Assembly: GCA_036320915.1 (NCBI GenBank)
Contig: JAXBDG010000004.1
Location: 2,728,001-2,792,000 of the forward strand
DNA: 64,000 nt
Direction of reading: 5' to 3'
From: Linnemannia elongata
Lineage: Eukaryota; Mortierellomycota; Mortierellomycetes; Mortierellales; Mortierellaceae
The notes under the pieces are model-generated. The model was not told the DNA's origin, did not search any database, and saw only the letters and a program-made list of their open reading frames with translations. A program made the translations under genes and the position numbers. Positions 12,790-24,400 of the stretch are shown here, piece after piece; positions within the stretch are counted from its first letter, which is position 1, and each line of letters starts with the position of its first letter.

Positions 12790-15700
12790 ATGTCAACGGA
12801 ATCGCATCCAACCTCGCCACACGGCAACAAGTCTGCCTCCTCACAGAATGAACGCAAGCAGGACAAGAATTTCACCCTTTTTCAGTCGTCCAACTTAGAG
12901 TCCAAAGTCCAGCAGACCCAGAGCACCACGGCGACTCTTCATGACCTCTCAAATGTCGGCGACGAGTACAGTGTCGACATCGACCATGCAGTCTCCACCA
13001 CTGAGGTTAAGAGCCTTGCCTCCAATGCCCAACCGTCAGCTCCCTCGAACGCGCCTCGCTTGAACATCTTCCCGGAAAACATGAGCCCACCTGTCGGCCT
13101 CGTTTCTCCGCCTGAGATCGGATCCCGCATTGATACTACTCCTCAGCTTTTCCTATGTCTTTGCTTGCTTCCCAAAGATATTGACACCATTGAACAGCAA
13201 GAGGATCCCTCGCAAGTCTTGTCGTCTGGCACTTCTGCCAAACTTGCCTGGATCCAATCCATGAAGCAGGACCCCGTGGAGCAGGAACGTCTCCGGTGGC
13301 TAGGAGTGCGCATGGTGGACGAGTTTTCCAAGGACGCCTCCAAGGACTCAACCGAAATCGCTGAAATGGTGCTTATTGGGCCTGTGCTCGACAACGAGCA
13401 TTATCGAAGATTGCTGTCGTGCACCATCACGGCATTCGACCAGGCTGTGCTCCTGGATATCGATTTGCTTCAAGGTTTAGTGCAATTGGTCCAGTCTGCC
13501 CCCTCTGAGGCTTTACTCCCTGACGACCTGGTCAAGATTCTCCGTGTGCTCAGGATCCGTCTGCAAGACACTCACCAGCAATCTTCAGTGCATCCTTTTC
13601 ATCTCACGTTGGCTGTCTCGAGGCTGCTTGATGTTATGGCGGACCACAAGGTCAAGGACTTGGATCGAGTCGAGGAGCGCGAACCTCTGTTTGGGGTGTT
13701 GTCGGGTTTGGAGGCCAGCTCAGATCCCTACTTAATGTATCAGGCATGCTATGCGTTCCAAGCACTGCAGTATGTGCCCAATAACGAGACTCCGCTGCAG
13801 GCAGTTCTCCGACACTCTACCGGGGTTGTGAACGGCTTGGTCAAAGTCTCGGCCGTGTTCAAGCTAGATCTGGGAGCAGTTCTCGATGGACTTGACAAGT
13901 TGCAAGAGGCGTTTGGCAGTGTCGCTGGAGTTGCTAGAACTGTTTATGAGGGTGCTTGCTCGGTATTAGTGAGTGGCCGAGGCGTTCTTGAGAGCATGAA
14001 GGAGGGGCTCGGGTCTGGTCAGAAGCGTCCGTGGTACACTGCCATCCGTGCCGCTTACGCTCTTGCCCATGCTGGTCAGTTGAAGGATCTCAACACGCTC
14101 ATTTGTGAGGCACCCTGTCGCCGCGATCCCTTGTTCCAGTGGGGTATCTGCCAAATGCTGGGTGAGATCGCCACGGACGACATCTGGGATACCAGCATTC
14201 GACTGAAAGCCATCGCTCTTCTTGGATAACTGTACAGGAATGACCCACTGTGGAGTCAGGATGAGAGCGTCAAGACCTGGATGGTAAACATCATCCGCCA
14301 ACTCTCCACCTCTGCTTGCCAAGCAGTGAGCGAAGATGCTCTAGCCTTGCTTAAGGACCTCAACCAGGACCAAGATACCACCACTCGACTTCCTTACCCG
14401 CTCAGGAACCGCCTTCCCCTGCCTACATCGTCTCCGACGCTCACCCGAGTCCTGGCCATTCCCGATGTCGACTTTGACCTGCACAGACTGAAGCTTCAAC
14501 GCCTTGAAGGTCACAAGAGAGGTGTTTATATCCATCCTCAGGCGAAACCTAGCTTACAGGCATCCGACGACAAGCTCTTTCCGCTCATGGAGAAGGTTTT
14601 GGAGTTCTTGGCCAGTGAACGACAGGTGTTCTTAGTACTGGGAGATTCTGGTGCAGGCAAGTCAACGTTCAACCTTGAACTAGAGCAGGCCTTGTGGAAG
14701 ACCTACAAGAAGCACGGACCTATCCCTCTCCATATCAGTCTCCCTACCATTGAAAATCCAGCTCAAGACCTCATCGAGAAGCAGCTTCAGTACCTCAATT
14801 TTTCAGAGGATCGGATTCAAGAGATGAAGCTTCACCGACAGTTTATTCTCATTTGCGACGGGTACGACGAAAGTCAGCTCAAAGTCAACATCCATACCAC
14901 TAATCAGTTCAACCGACCAGGACAATGGAACGTCAAGATGGTCATCAGCTGCCGTACCCAGTACCTAGGACAAGACTATCGCTCTCGCTTCCAACCTCAG
15001 CCTATCGATCGATATCAGATTGTTGCGACGGATCTCTTCCAGGAGGCTGTCGTCGCCGAGTTTTCCAAAGCTCAGATCCAGCAATAAGTCGAAGAATATG
15101 TTAAGGAGCTGCCTGCAGTTGACCCTTTTCGAGACCTACCGTCATGGACCGCGGAGGATTACATGGAAAAGTTGACTGGGATTCCAAAGCTCATGGACCT
15201 CGTCTCGAACCCCTTTCTCCTTACTCTGTCCCTGGGTGCTCTCCCTTCTGTTGTAGAATCCAAGAAGGATCTTTCCACAATCAAGATCACTCGAGTGCAG
15301 CTGTATGACAGTTTCGTCAAGCGATGGCTCGACGTCAACCGAAAGAGACTGGAGGCGAGTCCGCTAAGCAAAGACGAGCGAGCAGAGCTGGACATGCTTA
15401 TCGAAGACAACTTCCTCTACCATGGCCTCCACTACCAGAGGAGCCTTGCGATATCGATCTTCTTGGAGCATGCAGGCAACCCTGTCGTCAAGTACACTCA
15501 TATTCGCGACAAATACATCTGGAAGGCAGCGTTCTTTCCCCCGAACGGTCAAGCCAAGTTGCTTCGAGAGTCGAGTACGGTGATGCGGTCTGGCGCCTTC
15601 TACCGTTTCCTCCATCGGTCTCTACTGGAGTATTTTTATTCCAGAGATATCTACGACCCCCTTGATTGTGATGTCGATGTTGGTGGACTTGACGAGCGTG

Positions 15701-18078
15701 AACCAGGTCCTGATCTCATGACCTGCCTATCTCGAATGAACCTTGTCAATGAGCTGTCGATCCTGCTGTTCTTGGCCGAGCGCGTTGTTCAGGATCCCAC
15801 TTTCGAACAACAACTCCGCGATGCCATTGAGCATTCCAAGACCGATTCCGATTCCAGTGTCACCATCGCCGCCGCTAACGCCATCACGATCCTGGCCAGA
15901 GCCGGCGTTGCCTTCCACGGTGCAGATCTTCGCGGCATCAAGATTTCTGGCGCCGATCTTTCCGGCGGACAGTTCGATTATGCACAGCTCCAAGGTGCCG
16001 ACCTGACGAACGTCAATCTCTCGAGAAGTTGGTTGCGGCAAGCTGATCTGAGTCATGCACAGCTGGAAGGCGTCCAGTTCGGAGAGCTGCCATACCTTAA
16101 GGTGGAGGGTTCCGTAGGAACCTGTGCCTACTCGCCCGACGGAAGGATGCTTGGAGTGGCGTTATGGACTGTTGGCCTCGGCATCGCTATTTATGACACC
16201 TCTACATGGCAACGAATCCATCTCATCACAGCTACTCAAAGAGTTATATCAGTTGCGTTCTCGCCTGACAGTCAACGAATCGTATCTGGAGAGTGGAAGG
16301 GAATGGTTCGGTTGTGGGATTGCACAAGTGGCGAGGAGTTGTTGGTTATGAATGGGCACACTGGTAACACAGAATCGTTGGCGTACTCGCCTTGCGGCAA
16401 CCGTATTGCCTCAGCCAGCGACGACAAGACGGTGCGATTATGGGATTCATCGACGGGAGTGTGCGTCTTCGTTTTGGAAGGCCATACTCACTGGATCTAT
16501 AGCGTCAGGTTTTCTCCGGCTGGACGGCAGCTTGTATCGGGCAGTAAGGATGGAACGATTCGGTTTTGGGACTCGGAGACAGGAGAGCCAGGGGTCGTAT
16601 TGAGTCCTTCATTTGGAGAGATTTATAGTCTTGCCTATTCTGCAGACGGTCGATGGATAGCTTCTGGTCACTTTAACGGTAATGTGCGGCTGTGGGATAT
16701 GGTCTCTGGTAGCCCAGGTCCTGTCCTACAAGGCCACACTTGGTCTGTTAGGGGAATCGCATTCTCTCCGGACAGCCAATCGATCGCTTCTGCCAGCACG
16801 GACCGCAGGGTGATGTTGTGGGACGCATCAACAGGAGACTTTATTTCCGCATTTGACGGTCATTCCGACTATGCAAACGACGTTGCCTTCTCTCCGGATG
16901 GTCGTACCATTGCATCAGGATCTGATGATGGAACGGTCCGACTATGGGAGGTGAACTCCAATAACTCCAACGTCGAGATTCAAGATTGGATAGGTAGCGC
17001 TCGTCAGGTGGTATACTCTCCCGATGGCCTCTCTATACTCTCTGTCGGTCGCTATAGTATTATCCGACAAGGGAATGCTACAACTGGATTACACGGATCA
17101 GTGTCGTTTGGATTGTGCAGGTCAGCGTCGCTTGAGCTACCGGACTCAAGGTCGATCAGCGCCCTGGCGTTTTCAGCGGACGGTAATAGGATTGCAACCG
17201 GGTGCGAGGATGGTTCAGTGCGATTGTGGGATCGCAACGCTGGCGCAGCAGTAGGACCGGTCTTGGAGGGGCATTCGAGCGCGATACTGATTCTTGCTTA
17301 TTCAACCTGTGGTCGCTGGATCGCCACCAGTGACAGCGGCAGGACTGTACGACTGTGGGACATTCTTGATACGGAGCAACGATGGGTACTTGTTGACACG
17401 GGTGGAGGCTCGCGCAACAGGATCACCGGCTTGAAGTTCTCATCAACAGGACATCAACTTGTGGTCTACTCGGAGGAAGGAAAAGTCTGGCTTTTCAATC
17501 CTGAGACAAGGGTTCTCTTGACGACCAAGAAGCTGATGAAGGAGCAAATCCAGGCATTGGAGTATTCGCCAAGTCGTCATCAACTTGCCTTGTGCACACA
17601 AACGTCAATTGCCTTTTGGGACATGCAGTCGGATGAGCCTAATTTTTTATTGAAGGTGCCTCGCAGCTCGACGAACTTTGATAGGGACGGCGTGAATATT
17701 GCCTACTCTCCATGCGGTCAGTTTCTGGTATCCTCCACCGCGGACCATGTTGCGCATCTCTGGCATCGACAGGCGGTCGAAGGGGACATTGAGACTTGGT
17801 CTTGTGCATTTTCACTTTCAGTGTTTCCTAATATCATTACGAGCCTCTCGTGGAATCCAGTTGTCCCGATGGAGTTCATCACAGCCTGCAAGGATGGGTC
17901 TGTTCGAGTATGGCGAGTGTCGAGCGATGATGGAGCGGTTGCCGTCAAGATGTTCTGGGGAACCAATATTAGGAGGCTTTGCACTGCAGGCGTGGTTCTT
18001 GAGGGTGTAACTGGTCTAAGCCCGACCCACCAGAGTCTGTTGGCTCAGCGCACTAGCTTTGAAAAGAGTATGTCTTAA
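12790..18078 (+). pseudogene. NACHT-pentapeptide-WD40 (fungal NLR-like) gene with two in-frame TAA codons
   Basis: One frame runs 1,763 codons from the ATG at 12790 to TAA 18076-18078, broken only by TAA at 14227-14229 (codon 480) and at 15085-15087 (codon 766). Codons 1-180 are low complexity. Codons about 180-600 look like a helical repeat domain. A NACHT NTPase follows, with Walker A GDSGAGKST at 618-626, Walker B FILICDGYDE at 685-694 and a VISCRTQY sensor motif. Pentapeptide-like A(D/N)L repeats lie at 1044-1100. About 12-14 WD40 blades ending in WD-type dipeptides (RLWDCTSG, RFWDSETG, MLWDASTG) fill 1106-1740. Such STAND proteins act as ligand-activated NTPase switches in fungal non-self recognition or cell-death signalling. 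Both sides of each stop read as normal protein of the family type, and no intron with matching phase removes either one. The simplest reading is a young pseudogene; readthrough, split proteins or sequencing error are alternatives. Confidence 0.85.
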
Positions 18079-18468
18079 GATGACGATGCATCTAACCGTG
18101 GGTTTGACGATGTATCTCGATCGTCATGTAGGGACGAAGAGGGCAAGCAGTGAAATCAAGTTCAGACAAAATAAATATTAACACCAAAAAGTAGAAAGGG
18201 CTCAACGTTCTCCTACTTTTTTTTTTTCTTTTGCCTTTGTGGTTTTTCAAATTTTGCTATCCGTCAAATTTGTCAAACCGGCACAAATTCCTTGGTTTCT
18301 CACACATACTCCACATCCCCTTTCATTTGTCGACAAAAATGTTCATCTCAAGAAATTGATAGTTTGTAAAAGTACAGGCTAGAAGCTATAGGTACATCAC
18401 GGCACAACATCTATATAAATCCTTCGCGACCCTTCACCCGGCCCTCCCCTCCTTCATGCTGAAAAGGC
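18079..18468. other. Convergent 3' intergenic region
   Basis: Short spacer between the ends of the NLR-like gene (+) and the kinase gene (-). It contains an A/T-tailed inverted repeat at 18186-18221, listed separately, and no coding sequence. Confidence 0.7.
18186..18221. terminator. Inverted repeat between convergent genes, possible 3'-end element
   Basis: The arms AAAAAGTAG (18186-18194) and CTACTTTTT (18213-18221) are perfectly complementary around an 18-nt loop, and a T run continues after the right arm. The position between two convergent stop codons suggests a role in 3'-end formation, but A/T-rich arms can arise by chance. Confidence 0.3.
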
Positions 18469-21400
18469 TCACTTATCAATTGACTTGAACATAATAGGTG
18501 TCTTGCTCCCAGAAGGACTATAATTGGACCGGAGGTTGGGGTATTCATAGAAATGATCGTTCTGAGCCAAGTCTGGGCAGTTCTTGGGCGGGAATTTGTT
18601 GATCGTAGCGATCAGCTCGTTCACTCTCAATGGCTTTGTAATATACTCGTCCTATTATTCGCAAAAAAAAGATACAAATCAAAGAAAATAAGGGCAAGTT
18701 AGTTAGAAAATACATTCACAAACTCAAGGGAGAAGGGAGGGAAATGCATGAATCCTTAAAAAAACAAAATGAAAAGAAAAGAGGCGCTTACCATGCCAGC
18801 GGCAAGACACTTTTCACGATCTCCAATCATGGCATGAGCAGTCAAGGCAATGATCGGCAAGTGATCATTGTTACCATTAATAGCACTACCACCAGCAGCC
18901 CTCCTCAACATCTCCAGCCGCCGAATCTCCTGCGTAGCTTCAAATCCGCCCATGATCGGCATCTGAACATCCATCAAGATCAAATCAAAATGCATGCTGC
19001 TGAAGAACTCGACCGCCGTCTTGCCGTTTGCAACAATCGTAACCTTGTGGCCAAACTTTTCCAGAATCCTGACCGCCAGCTTCTGGTTGACGACATTGTC
19101 TTCGGCCAAGAGAATGTGCAAGGGGATTGCATGCTCGGCGTCAGAGGGTAGGGCGGATGCAGACTCGAAGGCAGGTAGAAGGGCGTTCATGAGATCGGGC
19201 AGGTGGACGGGTGGGTTGAAGTAACTGGCAATGCCCAGGTCCTGACAGACCTTCATGCTGATGTAGGGCGTGGTCATCGAAAGGAGTACAATCGGCAAGA
19301 ACCGAAGCATTCCAATCTCCTTAATCTTGCGGATATCTTTAACATTGTCGACAATGACAACATCAAAGACAGACTTCTCGCTAGACATTGTCAAGGATGA
19401 CGACGACGACGACCGCTCGCCAGGCACCATCGAGACCAAAGCAGCAGCCTCTTCCAAAGACGACACATGTGTGGCCTTGAACCGGAGCTCGTCCAGCGTC
19501 CGCATCACAGAGTTGGAGATCGCCTCATCGCGCATGGTGCCCATGTACAGGATATGTCGTCCAGTGTAGGGCTTGGTCTTGAGGTTGATCTGGTCGACGG
19601 ACATGGTGCCCGTATTGAATCGCACCGTGAAGAAGAACTGGGATCCTTTTCCAAACGTACTGTTGACCCACAAATCTCCACCCATCAACGTAACCAACCG
19701 CTTGGAAATCGACAATCCCAATCCCGTACCACCATACTTCCTCGTTGTCGATCCATCGGCCTGGCAGAAGGTATCAAAGACCACCTCGATCTTGTCCGAC
19801 TGGATACCAATACCTGTGTCAGACACACAGAACTGGAGCTCGACACCGACATCGGTTTTGTTCTTGCAGACACAGTCCAGGACCACAGAGCCCTCGGTCG
19901 TGAACTTGATTGCGTTTCCGATGAGGTTGGTGATGACTTGACGCAATCGCAGGGGATCGCCGACAAGTTGGTCTGGGAAGTCGTTATGGACGTTGTAGAT
20001 GAGGTCTAGTTTCTTTTGGTGCGCCTTCACAGCCAAGGTTTTCAACACTCCAAACGCTTGTGCCCTGAGTGAGAACGGCGCCTGTTCAATTGTCATCTTT
20101 CCTGCTTCAACTATAAATTTTGATATATATACAGTAAGGATTGTTAGTGACGCGTTCACTTCAAGATTCTTCTTCGCTTCTGCACAAACATGAAAAAGGT
20201 CCAGTATATTCACTTACTCTTGGAGATATCGAGGATATCATCGATGATAGTCAACAATGAGTGGGCCAAGTTGCTGACAATGACCAAGTTCTCACGCTGC
20301 TGGCGTGTCAACTCTGTCTCCAGGGTCAAGCTTGTCATTCCAATGATTCCGTTCATAGGCGTACTACACCAATGCAACAAGCATAAGAATGAATTACTGT
20401 TAGCAACATTCCTTATTAACCAGCCAAAGATCCCAATGTAAAAAGAAACCAAGCAAATGGCAAAACGAAAGAGGACATACCGAATCTCGTGGGACATGTT
20501 AGCCAAGAACTCCGACTTGGAACGGTTAGCCAACTCGGCAGCTTCACGCGCAGCAGTGTTCCTCTGGATACTCTCCCTGAGGTTATACACCATCTGATTG
20601 ATCTTGGTCTTCAACGAGTCCATCTCTCCAGAGGCCTCGACAGTAATAAACTGGGTAAAGTCACCATCCGTCGCGGCAGTCGAGATAGTGGCGAAAGCTC
20701 GCACTTGGGCTGTCAGGTTGGAAGCCATCGTGTTGACATTCGACGTGATCTCCTTCCAGGTACCTCGCACATCGTTGACCTGTGCTTGGACACCCAATTT
20801 GCCCTCAGTGCCGACCTCGCGTGCAACTCGTGTCACCTCATTGGCGAACATCGACAATTGGTCCACCTAAAACATATAAAACATAGTTAAGTATGAGTAA
20901 AATGCCACTTCTCGTACTTAGTGCTTAGGCATATCCACTACATTCGATTTTACATCTTATCAAAACGTACCATGGAGTTGACAGTTAACTTGAGCTCCGA
21001 GATCTCTCCTTGGGCCTGAACATCGATCTTTTTGGAGAGGTCTCCGGAAGCGACGGCTGTCGTCACCTCGGCGATGGAACGCACTTGGGTGGTAAGGTTC
21101 GAGGCCATCGTGTTGACGTTGTCCGTGAGCTCCTTCCAGGTACCATCGACACCCTTGACCTCGGCTTGGCCTCCAAGAATACCCTCAGTACCGACCTCAC
21201 GGGCGACACGTGTGACCTCGGCGGCGAACGTCCTGAGCTGCTCCACCATGGAGTTGATCGTGTGCTTCAGTTCCGAAATCTCTCCTTGGGCCTGCACGTC
21301 AATCTTCTTGGACAAGTCGCCACAGGCGACAGCGGTCGTGACTTCTGCAATGGATCGGACTTGCGTGGTAAGGTTCGATGCCATGATGTTGACGTTGTCG

Positions 21401-24400
21401 GTCAACTCCTTCCACGTACCGCTGACGTCCTTGACAACAGCTTGGCCGCCCAATCGACCCTCAGTACCGACTTCCAAGCTGACACGGGTGACCTCAGCGG
21501 CAAAGGTTCTCAACTGCTCGACCATCGAGTTGACAGTCAGCTTGAGCTCCGAAATCTCTCCCTGGGCCTGGACATCGATCTTCTTGGAGAGATCTCCACA
21601 AGCGACGGCTGTTGTCACCTCGGCGATGGAACGCACCTGGGTAGTAAGGTTCGAAGCCATCGTGTTGACGTTGTCGGTCAACTCTTTCCAGGTGCCATCC
21701 ACGCCCTTCACTTCGGCCTGTCCTCCGAGAATACCCTCGGTTCCGACCTCGCGGGCGACACGGGTGACCTCGGCGGCGAACGTCCTGAGCTGCTCCACCA
21801 TGGAATTGACTGTCTTCTTCAGTTCCGAAATCTCGCCCTGAGCTTGCACCTCGATCGTCTTCGACAGATCTCCACAAGCAACAGCAGTGGTAACTTCGGC
21901 GATGGAACGGACCTGTGTTGTCAAATTGGAGGCCATGGTGTTGACGTTGTCGGTCAACTCCTTCCAAGTACCACTGACATCCTTGACGACGGCTTGGCCT
22001 CCCAACTTTCCTTCAGTGCCGACCTCAAGACTGACACGCGAGACTTCGGCGGCAAAGGTCCTAAGCTGCTCCACCATCGAGTTGACGGTCTTCTTCAGCT
22101 CAGAAATCTCTCCTTGAGCCTCAACGTCAATCTTCTTGGACAAGTCACCACAGGCGACAGCGGTGGTGACCTCGGCGATGGAACGGACCTGAGTAGTCAA
22201 GTTGGAGGCCATGGTGTTGACGTTATCAGTCAGCTCCTTCCAGGTACCACTGACATCCTTGACGACGGCTTGGCCTCCCAACTTTCCTTCAGTGCCGACT
22301 TCGAGACTGACACGCGAGACTTCGGCGGCAAAGGTTCTCAACTGCTCGACCATCGAGTTGACAGTCAGCTTGAGTTCCGAAATCTCTCCCTGGGCCTGGA
22401 CATCGATCTTCTTGGAGAGATCTCCGCAAGCGACGGCTGTTGTCACCTCGGCGATGGAACGCACCTGGGTAGTAAGGTTCGAAGCCATCGTGTTGACATT
22501 GTCGGTCAACTCTTTCCAAGTGCCGTCCACGCCCTTCACTTCGGCCTGTCCTCCAAGAATACCCTCGGTTCCGACCTCGCGGGCAACACGTGTAACTTCG
22601 GCGGCAAAGGTTCTCAATTGCTCGACCATCGAATTGACAGTGAGCTTGAGCTCAGAGATCTCTCCTTGGGCCTCAACGTCGATCTTTTTGGACAAGTCAC
22701 CACAAGCGACTGCGGTGGTGACCTCAGCAATGGAACGGACCTGAGTCGTCAAATTGGAGGCCATGGTGTTGACGTTATCAGTCAACTCCTTCCAGGTACC
22801 ACTGACATCCTTGACGACAGCCTGTCCTCCAAGCTTGCCCTCAGTTCCGACTTCCAAACTGACACGGGTAACCTCGGCAGCGAAGGTTCGGAGTTGTTCC
22901 ACCATGGAGTTGACGGTCTTCTTGAGCTCTGAGATCTCTCCTTGCGCCTGAACATCGATCTTCTTACTAAGGTCTCCGCAAGCGACAGCGGTGGTGACCT
23001 CAGCAATAGAACGGACCTGGGTAGTAAGGTTCGACGCCATGGTGTTAACGTTGTCAGTCAACTCCTTCCAGGTGCCGCTGACATCCTCGACCTCGGCTTG
23101 GCCTCCCAGTTTACCCTCAGTGCCGACCTCGCGGGCGACGCGAGTCACCTCAGCAGAGAATGTAGACAGTTGATCCACCTATTGATTGAAATAGGAGATA
23201 AATGACCAAAATTAATTAGTATCAATATCACTTTCATTAACAAAATCTCGTTGGTTGTTTCAAAAAAAATAAAAGACAAAACCTACCATGATGTTGATTG
23301 TGTTCTTTAGATCCAAGATCTCGCCCTTGGCATTGACCGAGATCTTCTGGGTGAGATCGCCCCTGGCGACGGCCTTACTGACGCCTGCAATATCACGCAC
23401 CTGCGACGTCAGATTGGCGGCCATGGTGTTGACGTTATCTGTGAGCTCCTTCCAGGTACCATCAACCTCTTCGACTTCGGCCTGGCCTCCAAGTTTTCCT
23501 TCTGTGCCGACCTCACGAGCGACTCGCGTCACCTCTGCCGCAAAAGTGGACAGTTGGTCCACCTACAAAATGAATACAAAAAAACCCGAAATTTGATGTC
23601 AGCGACTTGCACATTGAAAGCAGACTCTCACCAACATCACTTGCGGTCGCTACTTACCATAGAGTTGATAGTATTCTTCAGATCAAGAATCTCTCCTTGG
23701 GCCTGGACGTCGATTGTCTTCGACAGATCACCACACGCCACAGCAGTGGTCACTTCGGCGATAGAACGGACCTGAGTGGTTAGGTTGGATGCCATGGTGT
23801 TGACGTTGTCGGTCAACTCCTTCCAAGTTCCACTCACATCCTTGACGACAGCTTGACCGCCCAACTTGCCCTCGGTACCAACCTCACGAGCAACACGGGT
23901 GACCTCGGCCGCAAAGGTACGCAACTGCTCGACCATCGAGTTGACAGTCAACTTGAGCTCGGAAATCTCTCCTTGCGCCTGAACGTCAATTGTCTTGGAC
24001 AGATCACCACAAGCGACGGCAGTCGTGACCTCAGCGATAGATCTGACTTGGGTGGTCAAATTAGACGCCATGGTATTCACATTGTCAGTGAGTTCCTTCC
24101 AAGTGCCTCCGACGTCTTCGACCTCAGCCTGTCCACCCAGTTTACCCTCTGTGCCGACCTCACGGGCGACACGGGTAACTTCGGCAGAGAACGTAGAGAG
24201 TTGATCCACCTATAAGTTGAGCGTGAATAAAATAAAGAAACATTAATTAGTATTTAGCTTCGCATTCATCGGCAAACAACACTGGAGTATCACAACGACA
24301 TGTAGATAAAACATACCATAATGTTAATGGTATTCTTCAAATCCAAAATCTCTCCTTGGGCTTGGACATCAATCTTCTTGGACAGGTCTCCACAAGCGAC

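Noticed and set aside
14143..14246. Intron that would remove the first in-frame TAA of the NLR-like gene
   Set aside because: CTGTACAG could serve as acceptor, but the good donors nearby (GTATCT, GTGAGA) are in the wrong phase, and removal would delete family-like helical sequence.
21010..22932. 640-codon open frame on the + strand opposite the kinase array
   Set aside because: It is a shadow of the homogenised repeat units: the same codons recur every 276 nt, so the absence of stops in one unit repeats in all. Its sequence repeats with the same 92-residue period and shows no independent family.
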